Positions 1 through 8,073 of a stretch of DNA of 40,037 nucleotides are shown piece by piece (within the stretch, counting starts at the first letter, position 1; each line of letters begins with the position of its first letter). A program made the position numbers and the translations under genes. The notes below the pieces were generated by a model, which saw nothing but the letters and a program-made list of their open reading frames with translations, was not told the origin of the DNA and did no database searches. The DNA comes from CAXXOK01 sp964584315 (GTDB taxonomy: Bacteria > Bacillota > Clostridia > Christensenellales > Aristaeellaceae), in assembly GCA_964584315.1 (NCBI GenBank), contig CAZOZO010000029.1:1-40037 (forward strand), given 5' to 3'.

Positions 1-140
1 TTGACAAGGTTCTCCGCGGCGAAGAAGTGCCCGCGTGGACCGACCTGACCGCCCCGATCGTCACCAAGGACGGCACCGGCGAGAACGGCATCGAGTTCCA
101 TCGCGGCATCGCGGCGGAAGTGGCCACGTTCTTCAAGTAA
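1..140 (+). CDS. Sugar ABC transporter substrate-binding protein, C-terminal end (partial)
   Basis: The frame open from the left edge ends in TAA at 138-140 and gives 45 residues ending in EVATFFK. The fragment is too short for a domain call by itself. It sits directly before a ribose/galactose-type ATPase and two permeases, which is the usual place of the periplasmic-type sugar-binding lipoprotein in such operons, and the stretch PAWTDLTAPIVTKDGTGENG resembles the last strand and helix of that family. The role is therefore inferred mainly from position. The start codon and lipobox lie outside the window. Confidence 0.6.
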   Translation, partial: DKVLRGEEVPAWTDLTAPIVTKDGTGENGIEFHRGIAAEVATFFK

Positions 141-172
141 ACCGGCCGGAAAAAGCACTTTCAAACCCTAGC

Positions 173-212
173 GGGTGCGAGCTTGCCTTAGCCTTAGGGC
201 AAGCTCGCACCC
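173..212 (+). terminator. Intercistronic hairpin between binding-protein and ATPase genes
   Basis: A 15-bp perfect stem (173-187 with 198-212, plus one extra G) closes a loop of about 9 nt. The following bases, TTGTTGG, are not a strong U-tract. A stable hairpin here is commonly a leaky attenuator or 3'-end stabiliser that lets the binding protein be made in excess over the membrane parts. Confidence 0.6.
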
Positions 213-257
213 TTGTTGGAACAACACAGGAAATGCAAGGCAAGGTGATATCGGATC

Positions 258-1820
258 ATGGACTACGTGCTGGAGGCCATCAACATCACCAAACGTTTCC
301 CTGGCGTGCTAGCCAACGACAACGTTTGCATCAACGTCAAGCCCGGCGAGGTGCTGGGGCTGATCGGCGAAAACGGGGCGGGGAAATCCACGCTGCTCAA
401 GGTGCTCAACGGGATTTATCCCCACGGATCCTACACCGGCGTCCTGAAGATCGAGGGCAACGAAATCAAGCCCGCCAACCCCCACGATGCGATGCGCTTT
501 GGCATCGGCTATGTGCCGCAGGAAATCAATGTGCTGAAATTCAGCTCCGTCGCCGAAAACATCTACATGGCGGATTTGAAGCTGGATAAGCCGCGCACCG
601 ACGCCGGCAAAAGCCTGCGCAGGCGTGCGCTGTTTGTCAACTTCCGTGAGATGTACAAGGCCACTACGGAACTGCTTGATAAAAACCACATCAATCTGGA
701 CCCCCGCGCGGACGTGCGTAAGCTCTCCATCGGCCAGCAGCAGATGCTCATGATCGCGCGCGCGCTGGCCACCGACCCCAAGGTGCTCATTTTGGACGAG
801 CCCACCACGTCGCTGAGCAACAACGACGTGCGACAGCTGTTCGAAGTGGTGCGCATGCTCAAAAGCAAGGGCACCAGCGTGATTTTCGTGACGCACAAGC
901 TCATGGAGATCATGGAGCTGACCGACCGTGTGACCATCCTGCGCGACGGGCGTAACATCTCTACCTTTGAGCGCGCCCAGTACGACGCGGGCACCATCAT
1001 CCACGATATGATCGGTCGCGAGCTCAAGAGCCTCTACGTCAAGGAAAAAGCCACCATCGGCGAGCCCGTGCTGCGCGTGGAAAACCTGACCATTGCCCAC
1101 CCCTACATCGCCAACAAAAACCTGGTGGAGAACGTATCCTTCACGGTGCACGCGGGCGAGGTGCTGGGCATGGCAGGGCTGGTGGGCGCGGGGCGCAGCG
1201 AGGTATGCATGGCGCTCTACGGCATGCTGCCCATCCAATCGGGCTCCATCTACATCCATGGGAAGAAGCTCTCCATCCGCTCCTCCAGCCACGCGGTGCG
1301 CAGGGGCATCGGCATGGTGAGCGAAGACCGCAAGAAATACGGCCTCAACTTCGTGTGGGACATCAAGGATAACGTGACCATCTCCAACCTGCACAAGGTG
1401 AGCGTGGCCACTGTGGTCACCAAGAGCCGCATCCGCAAGCGCGCTCGCATCTATTACGATAAACTGTGCATCAAATCGCCCTCCATCTGCACGATGGTCA
1501 ACACGCTGTCGGGCGGCAACCAGCAGAAGGTCGTCATCGCTCGCTCGCTCAACGCCGACCCCACCATCGTGATCCTCGACGAGCCCACCAAGGGCATCGA
1601 CGTGGGCTCCAAGAACGAGATCTACGGGCACATCAACCAGATGGCGAAGGAAGGCAAAGCCATCATCATGATCTCCTCCGAGCTGCCGGAGCTGATGGCA
1701 ATGTCCGATCGGTTTGTCGTGATGGCGGAGGGCCGCGTGGCAGGCGAACTGGATGGGCAGTGCGCGAACGAGGCGGCCATCATGGCACTGGCCGTCAAGA
1801 CGTTCAAAACGATTGCTTAA
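258..1820 (+). CDS. Sugar ABC transporter ATP-binding protein (RbsA/MglA type, double ABC)
   Basis: This 520-residue cytoplasmic ATPase powers the importer formed with the next two genes. It has two fused ABC domains, as in RbsA, MglA and XylG. The first carries Walker A GENGAGKS (about residues 37-44), signature LSIGQQQ and Walker B VLILDEP. The second has a degenerate P-loop region GLVGAGRSE, signature LSGGNQQK and Walker B IVILDEP, the usual asymmetry of this family, in which only one site hydrolyses ATP well. Length is slightly above the usual 500. ATG 258 follows an AAGGTGA site. The gene is 21 bp from the first permease and clearly co-transcribed. Sugar specificity cannot be read from the ATPase. 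Confidence 0.93.
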   Translation: MDYVLEAINITKRFPGVLANDNVCINVKPGEVLGLIGENGAGKSTLLKVLNGIYPHGSYTGVLKIEGNEIKPANPHDAMRFGIGYVPQEINVLKFSSVAENIYMADLKLDKPRTDAGKSLRRRALFVNFREMYKATTELLDKNHINLDPRADVRKLSIGQQQMLMIARALATDPKVLILDEPTTSLSNNDVRQLFEVVRMLKSKGTSVIFVTHKLMEIMELTDRVTILRDGRNISTFERAQYDAGTIIHDMIGRELKSLYVKEKATIGEPVLRVENLTIAHPYIANKNLVENVSFTVHAGEVLGMAGLVGAGRSEVCMALYGMLPIQSGSIYIHGKKLSIRSSSHAVRRGIGMVSEDRKKYGLNFVWDIKDNVTISNLHKVSVATVVTKSRIRKRARIYYDKLCIKSPSICTMVNTLSGGNQQKVVIARSLNADPTIVILDEPTKGIDVGSKNEIYGHINQMAKEGKAIIMISSELPELMAMSDRFVVMAEGRVAGELDGQCANEAAIMALAVKTFKTIA

Positions 1821-1841
1821 GCAAACCAAGGAGGAACGACC

Positions 1842-2846
1842 GTGAACAGCATTCAGGCGACGAGCGAAATGAAAAAACGGAACGGCAGCGTTGTGGTTCA
1901 GTTTTTCATGACGCCGGAAATCGGCATCCTCATCCCCATCATCATCATCATGGCTGTCACGGCCAGCATCAACAGCAGCCTGCTGACGTGGAAGTACTTT
2001 TCCACCATCCTGACCGGCAGCATCTTCATCGGCATGGCGGCCCTGGCGGAGTCGCTGGTCATCATGGTGGGGGAGATCGACCTGTCCATCGGCATGTCTG
2101 GCTGTCTGGCAGGCGTCATGTGCGGCATTGCCGCCGATACGCTGGGCCTTCCGCTGATCCCCAGCCTTATCATTACGCTGTTGACCGGCATAGCGGTTGG
2201 CGCGCTCAACGGTTTCCTGATCACCAAGCTGGGCCTGAGCTCGTGGATCACCACCCTGGCGACGCAGTTCATCTGCCAGGGACTGGCTGTCACGCTCAGC
2301 GACGGGCTCACCATCCCCATCGGGCAGCTGGGCACCAAGGTGTTCACCCGGCCCAAGCCGCTGGGGCTTTCGTGGCTGTTCTTCGTGTTCATCCTTGTGA
2401 TCGTGGTGCTGGACTTTGTGGTGCGCAAGACCACGTTCGGCTACCGCCTGCGCGCTGTGGGCGGCAATAAGGAAGCGGCGCAAATGGCGGGCATCAACGT
2501 AAACCGCATCAAAATGCTGGTGTTCATCCTCGCGGGCGCGCTGGCCGCGGTCAGCGGGCTGTTTGACGTGCTCACAAGCCAATCCGCCTCCTCTACGTAC
2601 GGGGCGGGGCGCGAGTTCCGCGCCATCATCTGCTGCGCCATCGGCGGCATCAGCATGGCAGGCGGCGCGGGCTCCATCTACGGCGTGGGGTTGGGCGTGC
2701 TGCTGTTCCATGTGCTGTGGAACTGCCTCCGGCTTTTAAAGGTGGATACCAACTTGCAGCTGGTGCTCATCGGCGCGATTCTGGTATTGGCCGTGCTGCT
2801 GGACATCCAGCGCAAGCGCATGGAAGCCAAGCGCATCTCCCAGTAA
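1842..2846 (+). CDS. Sugar ABC transporter permease 1 (RbsC type)
   Basis: A 334-residue polytopic membrane protein of the BPD_transp_2 (RbsC/XylH/MglC) family. Hydrophobic segments fill most of the chain. The family landmark VGEIDLSIG lies near residue 75 and the cytoplasmic coupling-helix region GGNKEAAQMAGI near residue 207. It starts with GTG 1842, preceded by AAGGAGG at about 1829-1835. It forms the translocation pore, here presumably as a heterodimer with the second permease. The end KRMEAKRISQ is a basic cytoplasmic tail. Confidence 0.92.
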   Translation: MNSIQATSEMKKRNGSVVVQFFMTPEIGILIPIIIIMAVTASINSSLLTWKYFSTILTGSIFIGMAALAESLVIMVGEIDLSIGMSGCLAGVMCGIAADTLGLPLIPSLIITLLTGIAVGALNGFLITKLGLSSWITTLATQFICQGLAVTLSDGLTIPIGQLGTKVFTRPKPLGLSWLFFVFILVIVVLDFVVRKTTFGYRLRAVGGNKEAAQMAGINVNRIKMLVFILAGALAAVSGLFDVLTSQSASSTYGAGREFRAIICCAIGGISMAGGAGSIYGVGLGVLLFHVLWNCLRLLKVDTNLQLVLIGAILVLAVLLDIQRKRMEAKRISQ

Positions 2847-2867
2847 AGGAAAGGAAGGGTGGAAACC

Positions 2868-3863
2868 ATGCAAAACAGCAAAACCATCGCCCGGGGCAGT
2901 ATGTCGCCCCTCCGCCGCTTCCTGCGCCTGGATGAGGTCAGCGTCACCATCCCGCTGCTGGCCATCGTATTCCTGACCACGCTGATCCGGCCGGATTTTT
3001 TCACCGTGAACAACTTCTCCGCCATGTTCACGCAGATCCCCTTCATCGCGGTGTGCGCGCTGGGCGCGGCCTTCCCGCTGATGACGGGCAACGTGGATAT
3101 CTCCACCGGCCGCGTGGCGGGCTTTGCGGGCATCATCACCGCGTCGTTCGTGTGCGACTACGGTTGGTCCACCGAAGCGGCCATCCTGTTTTCGCTGGTG
3201 TGCTGCGTGCTGATCGGCCTTGTCAACGGGCTTTTAGTGGTGCACTTCGGCGTGCCGGACTTCGTGGCCACCATGGGCACGCTCTACATCGTGGGCGGCG
3301 CGCGCTACCTGTTCATCAAGGGGTACCAGTTCGCGCTGGACAAGGTGCCGGGCTACCACTACACGGAATTTTTCAAATCGTCCTTTCTAGGAATGCACCC
3401 CCCGTTCTGGATCATGGTCTTGCTGTTTGCCATCGCGTTTGTTGCCATCAAAAAAACACTGTGGGGCCGCAGACTGCTGGCCACGGGCGACAACCGCGAG
3501 GTGGCGGTGCTGGCTGGCATCCCCGCCAAAAAAATGCGCATGGCGGCGTATGTCATTTCCGCAGTGCTCAGCGGCGTGGCGGGCATCATGCTTACGCTGG
3601 ACCTGGGGCTGGGCCTGCCGGAAACCGGCGACGGCTGGGAGTTTCGCGCTATCGCCGCGTGCGTCGTGGGCGGCGTGAGCTTAAGCGGAGGCAAGTGCTC
3701 GCCGCTTGGCATCCTCATCGGCGTGCTGCTGGTGTTCGCGGCGGAAAACGCCATCATCTTTCTGGGGTTGCCCACCACCATGCGCGTGGCCGTGCAGGGC
3801 GCGCTGATGGCGGGCGCGGTGCTCTTTGATATCTACAAGCAAAAGCGCAAGGTTGCAGCGTAA
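2868..3863 (+). CDS. Sugar ABC transporter permease 2 (RbsC type)
   Basis: Second BPD_transp_2 permease, 331 residues from ATG 2868. An in-frame GTG at 2859 is possible, but it falls inside the AGGAAGG ribosome binding site (2852-2858), which is ideally placed for 2868. The family motif appears as TGNVDISTG and the coupling region as ATGDNREVAVLAGIP. It probably pairs with permease 1 as a heterodimer. Its last codons (QKRKVAA) contain a 17-base stretch repeated 952 bp downstream, which marks a tandem duplication of the following SDR gene. Confidence 0.92.
   Translation: MQNSKTIARGSMSPLRRFLRLDEVSVTIPLLAIVFLTTLIRPDFFTVNNFSAMFTQIPFIAVCALGAAFPLMTGNVDISTGRVAGFAGIITASFVCDYGWSTEAAILFSLVCCVLIGLVNGLLVVHFGVPDFVATMGTLYIVGGARYLFIKGYQFALDKVPGYHYTEFFKSSFLGMHPPFWIMVLLFAIAFVAIKKTLWGRRLLATGDNREVAVLAGIPAKKMRMAAYVISAVLSGVAGIMLTLDLGLGLPETGDGWEFRAIAACVVGGVSLSGGKCSPLGILIGVLLVFAAENAIIFLGLPTTMRVAVQGALMAGAVLFDIYKQKRKVAA
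3840..3856 (+). repeat. Left copy of 17-bp direct repeat marking a 952-bp tandem duplication
   Basis: CAAAAGCGCAAGGTTGC occurs here, inside the 3' end of permease 2, and again at 4792-4808. The distance to the next SDR start codon is 44 bp in both places (3884 and 4836), so the two blocks are collinear without any net insertion or deletion. Confidence 0.85.
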
Positions 3864-3883
3864 ACATTGGAGGTAGCGTTTCC

Positions 3884-4684
3884 GTGGTCCACGTAGACGA
3901 TCTCAGGGGCAAAGTAGTTATCATTACAGGCGGCGGCGGGGCCATCGGCAGCGCTATGGCGAGGCAGTTTGCGTTCAATGGGGCGCGCGTCATGCTTGCG
4001 GACCGTAACGCCGCAACGATGGACGGGGTCGTCGCGCAGATTGTCGCCTCCGGGGGCGAGTGCGCGGCCGTCGTCACGGATGTGGGAGACAGGCAAAGCA
4101 CGCAGAACATGGTCGAAACTACCGTTGCCCGCTACGGCAGGCTGGACTGCCTGGTGAACAACGCGGGCACCAACGGGCTGGCCAGCGAGCGCTGCTCCAT
4201 CCATGAATACAACGACGAGCTGTGGCAGCGCATCGTAGATGTGAACCTGAACGGTTTATACTTCTGCTCCAAACCTGCCATCAGGCAGATGGAAAAGCAG
4301 GGGCAGGGCGGCAGCATCATCAACATCGGCTCCATCGCCGGGCTCACGCCGCTGCGGTATCAGTGCGCCTACACCGCAACCAAGGCCGCCGTTTACAACC
4401 TGACCCGGGCCATGGCGCTGGAGCTGGCGCCGCTGAACATCCGCGTGAACACCATCGCGCCGGGCTCCATCCTCACCCAGGGCACAAGGGCAATTTTCTA
4501 CGGCGATACGGCCCTTTCCGAGGCGATCATGTCCCATATCCCGCTGGGGTATCCCGGCGAGCCGGAAGATATCGCCGCCATGACGGTGTTTTTGGCCAGC
4601 GACGAATCCCGCTATACCACGGGGATGAACGCAGTTGTCGACGGCGGCTGGATCAGCGGCTACACCCGCGAGCTGTTGGCCTAA
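3884..4684 (+). CDS. Short-chain dehydrogenase/reductase, copy 1
   Basis: Classical SDR of 266 residues that should oxidise or reduce a hydroxyl/keto group of the imported sugar or polyol with NAD(P). The cofactor motif TGGGGAIG begins near residue 15, NNAG follows near residue 90, and the catalytic set is complete: Ser in NIGSIAG and Tyr/Lys in AYTATK, with Tyr 13 residues after Ser. It starts at GTG 3884, 9 nt after TTGGAGGT. An acidic residue (AD) after strand 2 suggests NAD, an inference. The gene lies 20 bp from the permease and is followed by a close paralogue lacking the catalytic Tyr. The exact substrate is unknown. Confidence 0.9.
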   Translation: MVHVDDLRGKVVIITGGGGAIGSAMARQFAFNGARVMLADRNAATMDGVVAQIVASGGECAAVVTDVGDRQSTQNMVETTVARYGRLDCLVNNAGTNGLASERCSIHEYNDELWQRIVDVNLNGLYFCSKPAIRQMEKQGQGGSIINIGSIAGLTPLRYQCAYTATKAAVYNLTRAMALELAPLNIRVNTIAPGSILTQGTRAIFYGDTALSEAIMSHIPLGYPGEPEDIAAMTVFLASDESRYTTGMNAVVDGGWISGYTRELLA

Positions 4685-4730
4685 GCGTGCCCCGGGGATA
4701 ATGCCGCCCCACGCACTCTCGCTTTGGCTA

Positions 4731-4761
4731 CGGCCGCGCCCGTCGCGGGCGGGCCGCGCGG
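4731..4761 (+). other. GC hairpin in the spacer between the two SDR copies
   Basis: The 151-bp spacer between the SDR genes contains GGCCGCGCCCG, a short TCG loop and CGGGCGGGCCGCGC, which folds into a very stable hairpin. No U-tract follows, so it looks like an RNA-processing or stability element rather than a full terminator. The rest of the spacer ends in the copied end of permease 2. Confidence 0.45.
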
Positions 4762-4791
4762 GTGCCGATGCGGCAGGTTTGAACGTATCAA

Positions 4792-4808
4792 CAAAAGCGC
4801 AAGGTTGC
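4792..4808 (+). repeat. Right copy of 17-bp direct repeat (duplicated end of permease 2)
   Basis: Same 17 bases as at 3840-3856. Past the repeat the two regions still align through the TTGGAGGT ribosome binding site and into the SDR coding sequence, showing that the duplication unit included the permease 3' tip, the SD site and the SDR gene. Confidence 0.85.
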
Positions 4809-4835
4809 CGCTTGATTGAATTGGAGGTTTTATCT

Positions 4836-5630
4836 ATGGTCAGGGTAGACGATCTGCAAGGGAAAGTAGTCATTATCACAGGCGGCGGCGGAGCAATTGG
4901 CAGCGCAATGGCAAAGCAGTTTGCAGCAAACGGCGCAAAAGTGGTCGTAGCGGGGCGCACAGCCGCCACGCTTAACGAAGTGGTTTCCGCCGTGCAGGAC
5001 GCGGGCGGCGAGTGTTCCGCCATCATCACCGATGTAAGCGATAAACAAAGCGCGATCGAAATGGTCGAAAAGACCGTGAGCCTTTACGGCAGGCTGGACT
5101 GCCTGGTGAACAACGCGGGCATCAACGGCGGCGCGGAAGACCGTAAGCCCATCCACGAGTACAATGACGACCTGTGGCAGCGTATCATCAATGTGGACTT
5201 GAACGGTGTTTATTATTGCTCCAAGCCCGCCATCAAACAAATGGAAAAGCAGGGGCAGGGCGGCAACATCATCAACATCGGCTCCATCGTGGGCCTGACC
5301 CCGCTGCGCCTGCAATGCGCGTTTACCGCCGCCAAGGCGGGCGTGTTCAACCTGACCAAGGCCATGGCGCTGGAACTGGCGCCGCTGAATATCCGCGTAA
5401 ACGGCATCGCGCCGGGCTCCATCCTGTTTGAAGGCACCAAAAAGCTGTTCTATGCTGATCCGGAGCGTGCGAAAGCGCTTACGTCCCACATCCCGCAAGG
5501 GAAGCCCGGCCAGCCGGAGGATATCGCCGCGATGACGGTGTTCCTGGCCAGCGAGGAATCCAAGTATACCACCGGCGCCATCGTGACCATCGACGGCGGC
5601 TGGATATGCGGCTACACCCGGGATTTCTAG
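4836..5630 (+). CDS. Short-chain dehydrogenase/reductase paralogue, copy 2, catalytic Tyr replaced by Phe
   Basis: 264 residues, closely similar to the preceding SDR along its full length. The frame stays open 67 codons upstream, but ATG 4836 is chosen because TTGGAGGTTT (4821-4830) lies at the proper distance and the paralogue begins at the equivalent codon. The NAD(P) motif TGGGGAIG, the NNAG motif and the Ser of NIGSIVG are kept. The active-site motif reads AFTAAK instead of AYTATK, so the catalytic Tyr is Phe (codon TTT) while the Lys is retained. In classical SDRs this change normally abolishes or strongly lowers oxidoreductase activity. It may be a non-oxidoreductase lyase/isomerase, a partner subunit of copy 1, or a decaying duplicate. 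Its intact frame and good SD argue for selection. Confidence 0.9.
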   Translation: MVRVDDLQGKVVIITGGGGAIGSAMAKQFAANGAKVVVAGRTAATLNEVVSAVQDAGGECSAIITDVSDKQSAIEMVEKTVSLYGRLDCLVNNAGINGGAEDRKPIHEYNDDLWQRIINVDLNGVYYCSKPAIKQMEKQGQGGNIINIGSIVGLTPLRLQCAFTAAKAGVFNLTKAMALELAPLNIRVNGIAPGSILFEGTKKLFYADPERAKALTSHIPQGKPGQPEDIAAMTVFLASEESKYTTGAIVTIDGGWICGYTRDF

Positions 5631-5657
5631 AAAAAGAAACGGAAATGAGGCACGGAT

Positions 5658-6707
5658 ATGAAGGTATTGCTGGCATATGAACCTGGCGTGCTTCGCGTAG
5701 TCGACATGCCCAAGCCGGTGGTAGGCCCCCGCCAGGTGCTGGCGAAGGTGCGCTACTCGGGTGTGTGCGCGACGGACATCTCCATCATGAAAGGTACGCT
5801 GACCCTTGGCGACGGGCTGGAGCCCATCTACCCCGTACGGCTGGGGCACGAGTGGAGCGGCACGGTGGTGGAGGTTGGCAGCGAAACCAGCCGCATCAAA
5901 GTGGGTGACAACGTGATTTCCGACACGCAGTATTCCTGCGGCGAGTGCGAGTATTGCCTGAAGGGCGAGTACGGCAGCTGCATCAACGGCAGGGCCATCG
6001 GCACCATCGGCGATTGCTGGCCCGGCAGCTTCGCGGAGTATATGCTCATCATGGAGCGCACCACCTTCAAGGTACCCGACAATGTGCCGCTGGATCAGGC
6101 GGCGCTGATCGAGCCCGCGGCCATCGGCCTGTACGGCCTCACGCGCGCGCCGCTGGGCCCGGGCAACAACCTGCTGGTGATCGGCACCGGCCCCATCGGG
6201 CTGGGCGGCATGGCCTGCGCCAAGGGCATGGGCATGGGCCGCACCATCCTGGCGGGCCGCAAGGACGCCAAGCTGGCCATCGGCAAGCAGCTGGGCGCGG
6301 ACGTGCTGGTAAACACCACGCGCGAAAACCTGCACGACGTGGTGATGCGCGAAACGAATGGCCGCGGCATGGACGTGGTGCTGGACACCACGGGCGACCC
6401 GGACATCTTCAACGATGTGATGCTGCTCATGCGCGGCAGCGGCTATCTGGTGATCCCGGGCTTTTACGAGCAGGACCTCAAAGCCGTTAAGCTCGACCGC
6501 ATCATTGCGCGCAACTGCACGCTGGTGGGCGCGGCCGGCACGCCGCAGATGGGCCCCATGATTTTGGACATGCTCTCCAACGGGCACATCAACCTGGCGC
6601 CGATGATCACCGACCGCTTCCCCTTCAGCCGCGTGACCGAAGCCTTCGAAGCCGTGACCGCGCGCAACGACAGCCGTGTGAAGGTCATGGTGGAGTTTCC
6701 TGCGTAA
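5658..6707 (+). CDS. Zinc-dependent alcohol dehydrogenase (sorbitol/threonine dehydrogenase-like MDR)
   Basis: 349-residue medium-chain dehydrogenase, the usual length for sorbitol, threonine and galactitol dehydrogenase relatives. Catalytic zinc ligands are Cys37 and His64-Glu65 (GHEWSG). The structural zinc cluster is Cys94, Cys97, Cys100 and Cys108. The Rossmann motif GTGPIGLGG lies near residue 176. It should oxidise a secondary alcohol of a polyol or sugar with NAD(P). ATG 5658 is 27 bp after the SDR. With three SDRs nearby it supports stepwise oxidation of a poly-hydroxylated substrate. The exact substrate is not predictable. Confidence 0.92.
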   Translation: MKVLLAYEPGVLRVVDMPKPVVGPRQVLAKVRYSGVCATDISIMKGTLTLGDGLEPIYPVRLGHEWSGTVVEVGSETSRIKVGDNVISDTQYSCGECEYCLKGEYGSCINGRAIGTIGDCWPGSFAEYMLIMERTTFKVPDNVPLDQAALIEPAAIGLYGLTRAPLGPGNNLLVIGTGPIGLGGMACAKGMGMGRTILAGRKDAKLAIGKQLGADVLVNTTRENLHDVVMRETNGRGMDVVLDTTGDPDIFNDVMLLMRGSGYLVIPGFYEQDLKAVKLDRIIARNCTLVGAAGTPQMGPMILDMLSNGHINLAPMITDRFPFSRVTEAFEAVTARNDSRVKVMVEFPA

Positions 6708-6748
6708 ACGCCCCTGACAACGATGCAAACGGAAAGGATGTACCCGTT

Positions 6749-7198
6749 ATGAATAAGCTGCCTTGGAAACTGGTCCATGCCGAAAACGTGGAACCCTTTG
6801 TATGCGACCATACCTATTCCTCCAAGATGCTCACCGGCGATGAAATGGCAGGCCAGCAGGTCATCAACATCAACGAGGGCACGCTCCAGCCCCATTGCCG
6901 CACCGAGGGCGGCGAGCATGACGAGACCGAGCTTTACTACATCGTATCCGCCAAACCGGGCACCTTCGTATGGCTGGACGACGATTGCGTGGCCGTCAAA
7001 AACGGCGACATCATTGTGATTCCGCCCCATGTGTTTCACTGGATCGACAACACCATGAGCGACGAGCCTTTCGTGCTGTTCACCCTGTGGCCCAAGCAGG
7101 AGCAAAACGGCGTATACTTCGCGCGCCAGAAGGCGTGGGGTACCTCCGTACGCGTCAAGGACGCGGAGTATACTCAAAAGCGGCTGTTCAAAAAATAG
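6749..7198 (+). CDS. Cupin-domain protein
   Basis: 149 residues with a single cupin fold. Cupin motif 1 is visible around PHCRTEGGEHDETELYYI, giving candidate metal ligands His and Glu, and motif 2 as GDIIVIPPHVFHWIDN, giving the third His. Such small cupins act as sugar isomerases, epimerases, lactone-processing enzymes or simple binding proteins. In this operon an isomerase or epimerase step on an oxidised sugar is the plausible role, but this is inference. It starts at ATG 6749 after AAAGGATG, 41 bp from the zinc dehydrogenase. Confidence 0.82.
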   Translation: MNKLPWKLVHAENVEPFVCDHTYSSKMLTGDEMAGQQVININEGTLQPHCRTEGGEHDETELYYIVSAKPGTFVWLDDDCVAVKNGDIIVIPPHVFHWIDNTMSDEPFVLFTLWPKQEQNGVYFARQKAWGTSVRVKDAEYTQKRLFKK

Positions 7199-7224
7199 CA
7201 CGATCGACGTGCCGCTTGGTTGAT

Positions 7225-7262
7225 GGCTGCGCGCGGATTGTGTGTTACGATCCCGCGCAGCC
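7225..7262 (+). other. Intercistronic hairpin before third SDR
   Basis: GGCTGCGCGCGG pairs with CCCGCGCAGCC across a 15-nt loop, followed by GTTTATAA. It lies in the 85-bp gap between the cupin and SDR genes. It may be a partial terminator or an RNA end-point; the U-tract is poor. Confidence 0.45.
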
Positions 7263-7283
7263 GTTTATAAGGGAGGTTTCATC

Positions 7284-8051
7284 ATGGGCGAGTATCAGGG
7301 GCAGATCGTGGCGGTCACCGGCGCGGGCGCGGGCATCGGCGAGGCATGCGCCGCGATGTTTGCACGCGAGGGCGCCACAGTGGTAGCGCTGGATATTGAC
7401 GAGGCTGCGGCAAAGCGGCTGGCGGACAAGCTTTGCGCCGAAGGCCTGAGCGTCGCGGCCATGCGCGTGGATATCTCTGAGGAAGCCTGTGTGCGGGATG
7501 TGTTTGACGCGATCATCCGCCAGTATGGCCGTTTGGATGTGCTGATCAACAGTGCGGGCATCATTTCGTTTGAAAAATTCCCCGACCACGCGCAGGCTGG
7601 CTGGGACAAGGTCATGAACGTCAACATCCGCGGTACGTATTTTTGCAGTCGCTTCGCGGGCATCATCATGCGCAGGCAGCACAGCGGCGCCATCGTCAAC
7701 ATTTCCGCGGGCGCGGCCAAAACCGGCGGCATGAACCCCTCGCCCGCCTATGTGGCCAGCAAGGGGGCCATCAACTCGCTCACGTTCCACTTTGCGGTGC
7801 AGCTGGCCAAGGACAATGTGCGCGTTAACGCAATCTGCCCCGGCCCGATCGACACCAGCATGATCGAAAAGCAGGCGCACCTGCCGGGCGTTTCCGGCAA
7901 CGGGCGCGACAACATCATCGCGGCGGTGCCGCTGGGGCTGGGGCAGCCGGACGACATCGCCTACGGCGCGCTGTTCCTGGCCAGCACCAAGCGTGCCCGC
8001 TACATCACCGGCGAGATCCTGGATATCAACGGCGGTTTGGTGATGGACTGA
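7284..8051 (+). CDS. Short-chain dehydrogenase/reductase, third (divergent) member
   Basis: 255-residue classical SDR, clearly distinct from the tandem pair. Features: TGAGAGIG for cofactor binding, an Asp after strand 2 (ALDID) suggesting NAD, NSAG in place of NNAG, and a complete YVASK active site with an upstream Ser in NISAGAA. ATG 7284 is chosen over an in-frame GTG at 7242 because GGGAGG lies just upstream. It is 22 bp from the E1 alpha gene, so it probably makes the ketone or 2-oxo group that the ThDP enzyme then attacks. That coupling is inferred from gene order only. Confidence 0.9.
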   Translation: MGEYQGQIVAVTGAGAGIGEACAAMFAREGATVVALDIDEAAAKRLADKLCAEGLSVAAMRVDISEEACVRDVFDAIIRQYGRLDVLINSAGIISFEKFPDHAQAGWDKVMNVNIRGTYFCSRFAGIIMRRQHSGAIVNISAGAAKTGGMNPSPAYVASKGAINSLTFHFAVQLAKDNVRVNAICPGPIDTSMIEKQAHLPGVSGNGRDNIIAAVPLGLGQPDDIAYGALFLASTKRARYITGEILDINGGLVMD

Positions 8052-8073
8052 CCACCGCGCGGAGGCGACCATC

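Noticed and set aside
309..2711. An 800-codon open frame on the - strand opposite the ATPase and permease genes
   Set aside because: It is opposite well-identified genes, rich in His/Asp/Arg with no motif, and is explained by GC-rich codon bias of the + strand genes.
4635..4835. A 67-codon N-terminal extension of the second SDR
   Set aside because: It overlaps the end of SDR1, has no SD, and the copied spacer shows that ATG 4836 corresponds to the SDR1 start.
4830..6728. A 632-codon - strand open frame opposite SDR2 and the zinc dehydrogenase
   Set aside because: Mirror of two clear enzymes; no SD and no recognisable protein.
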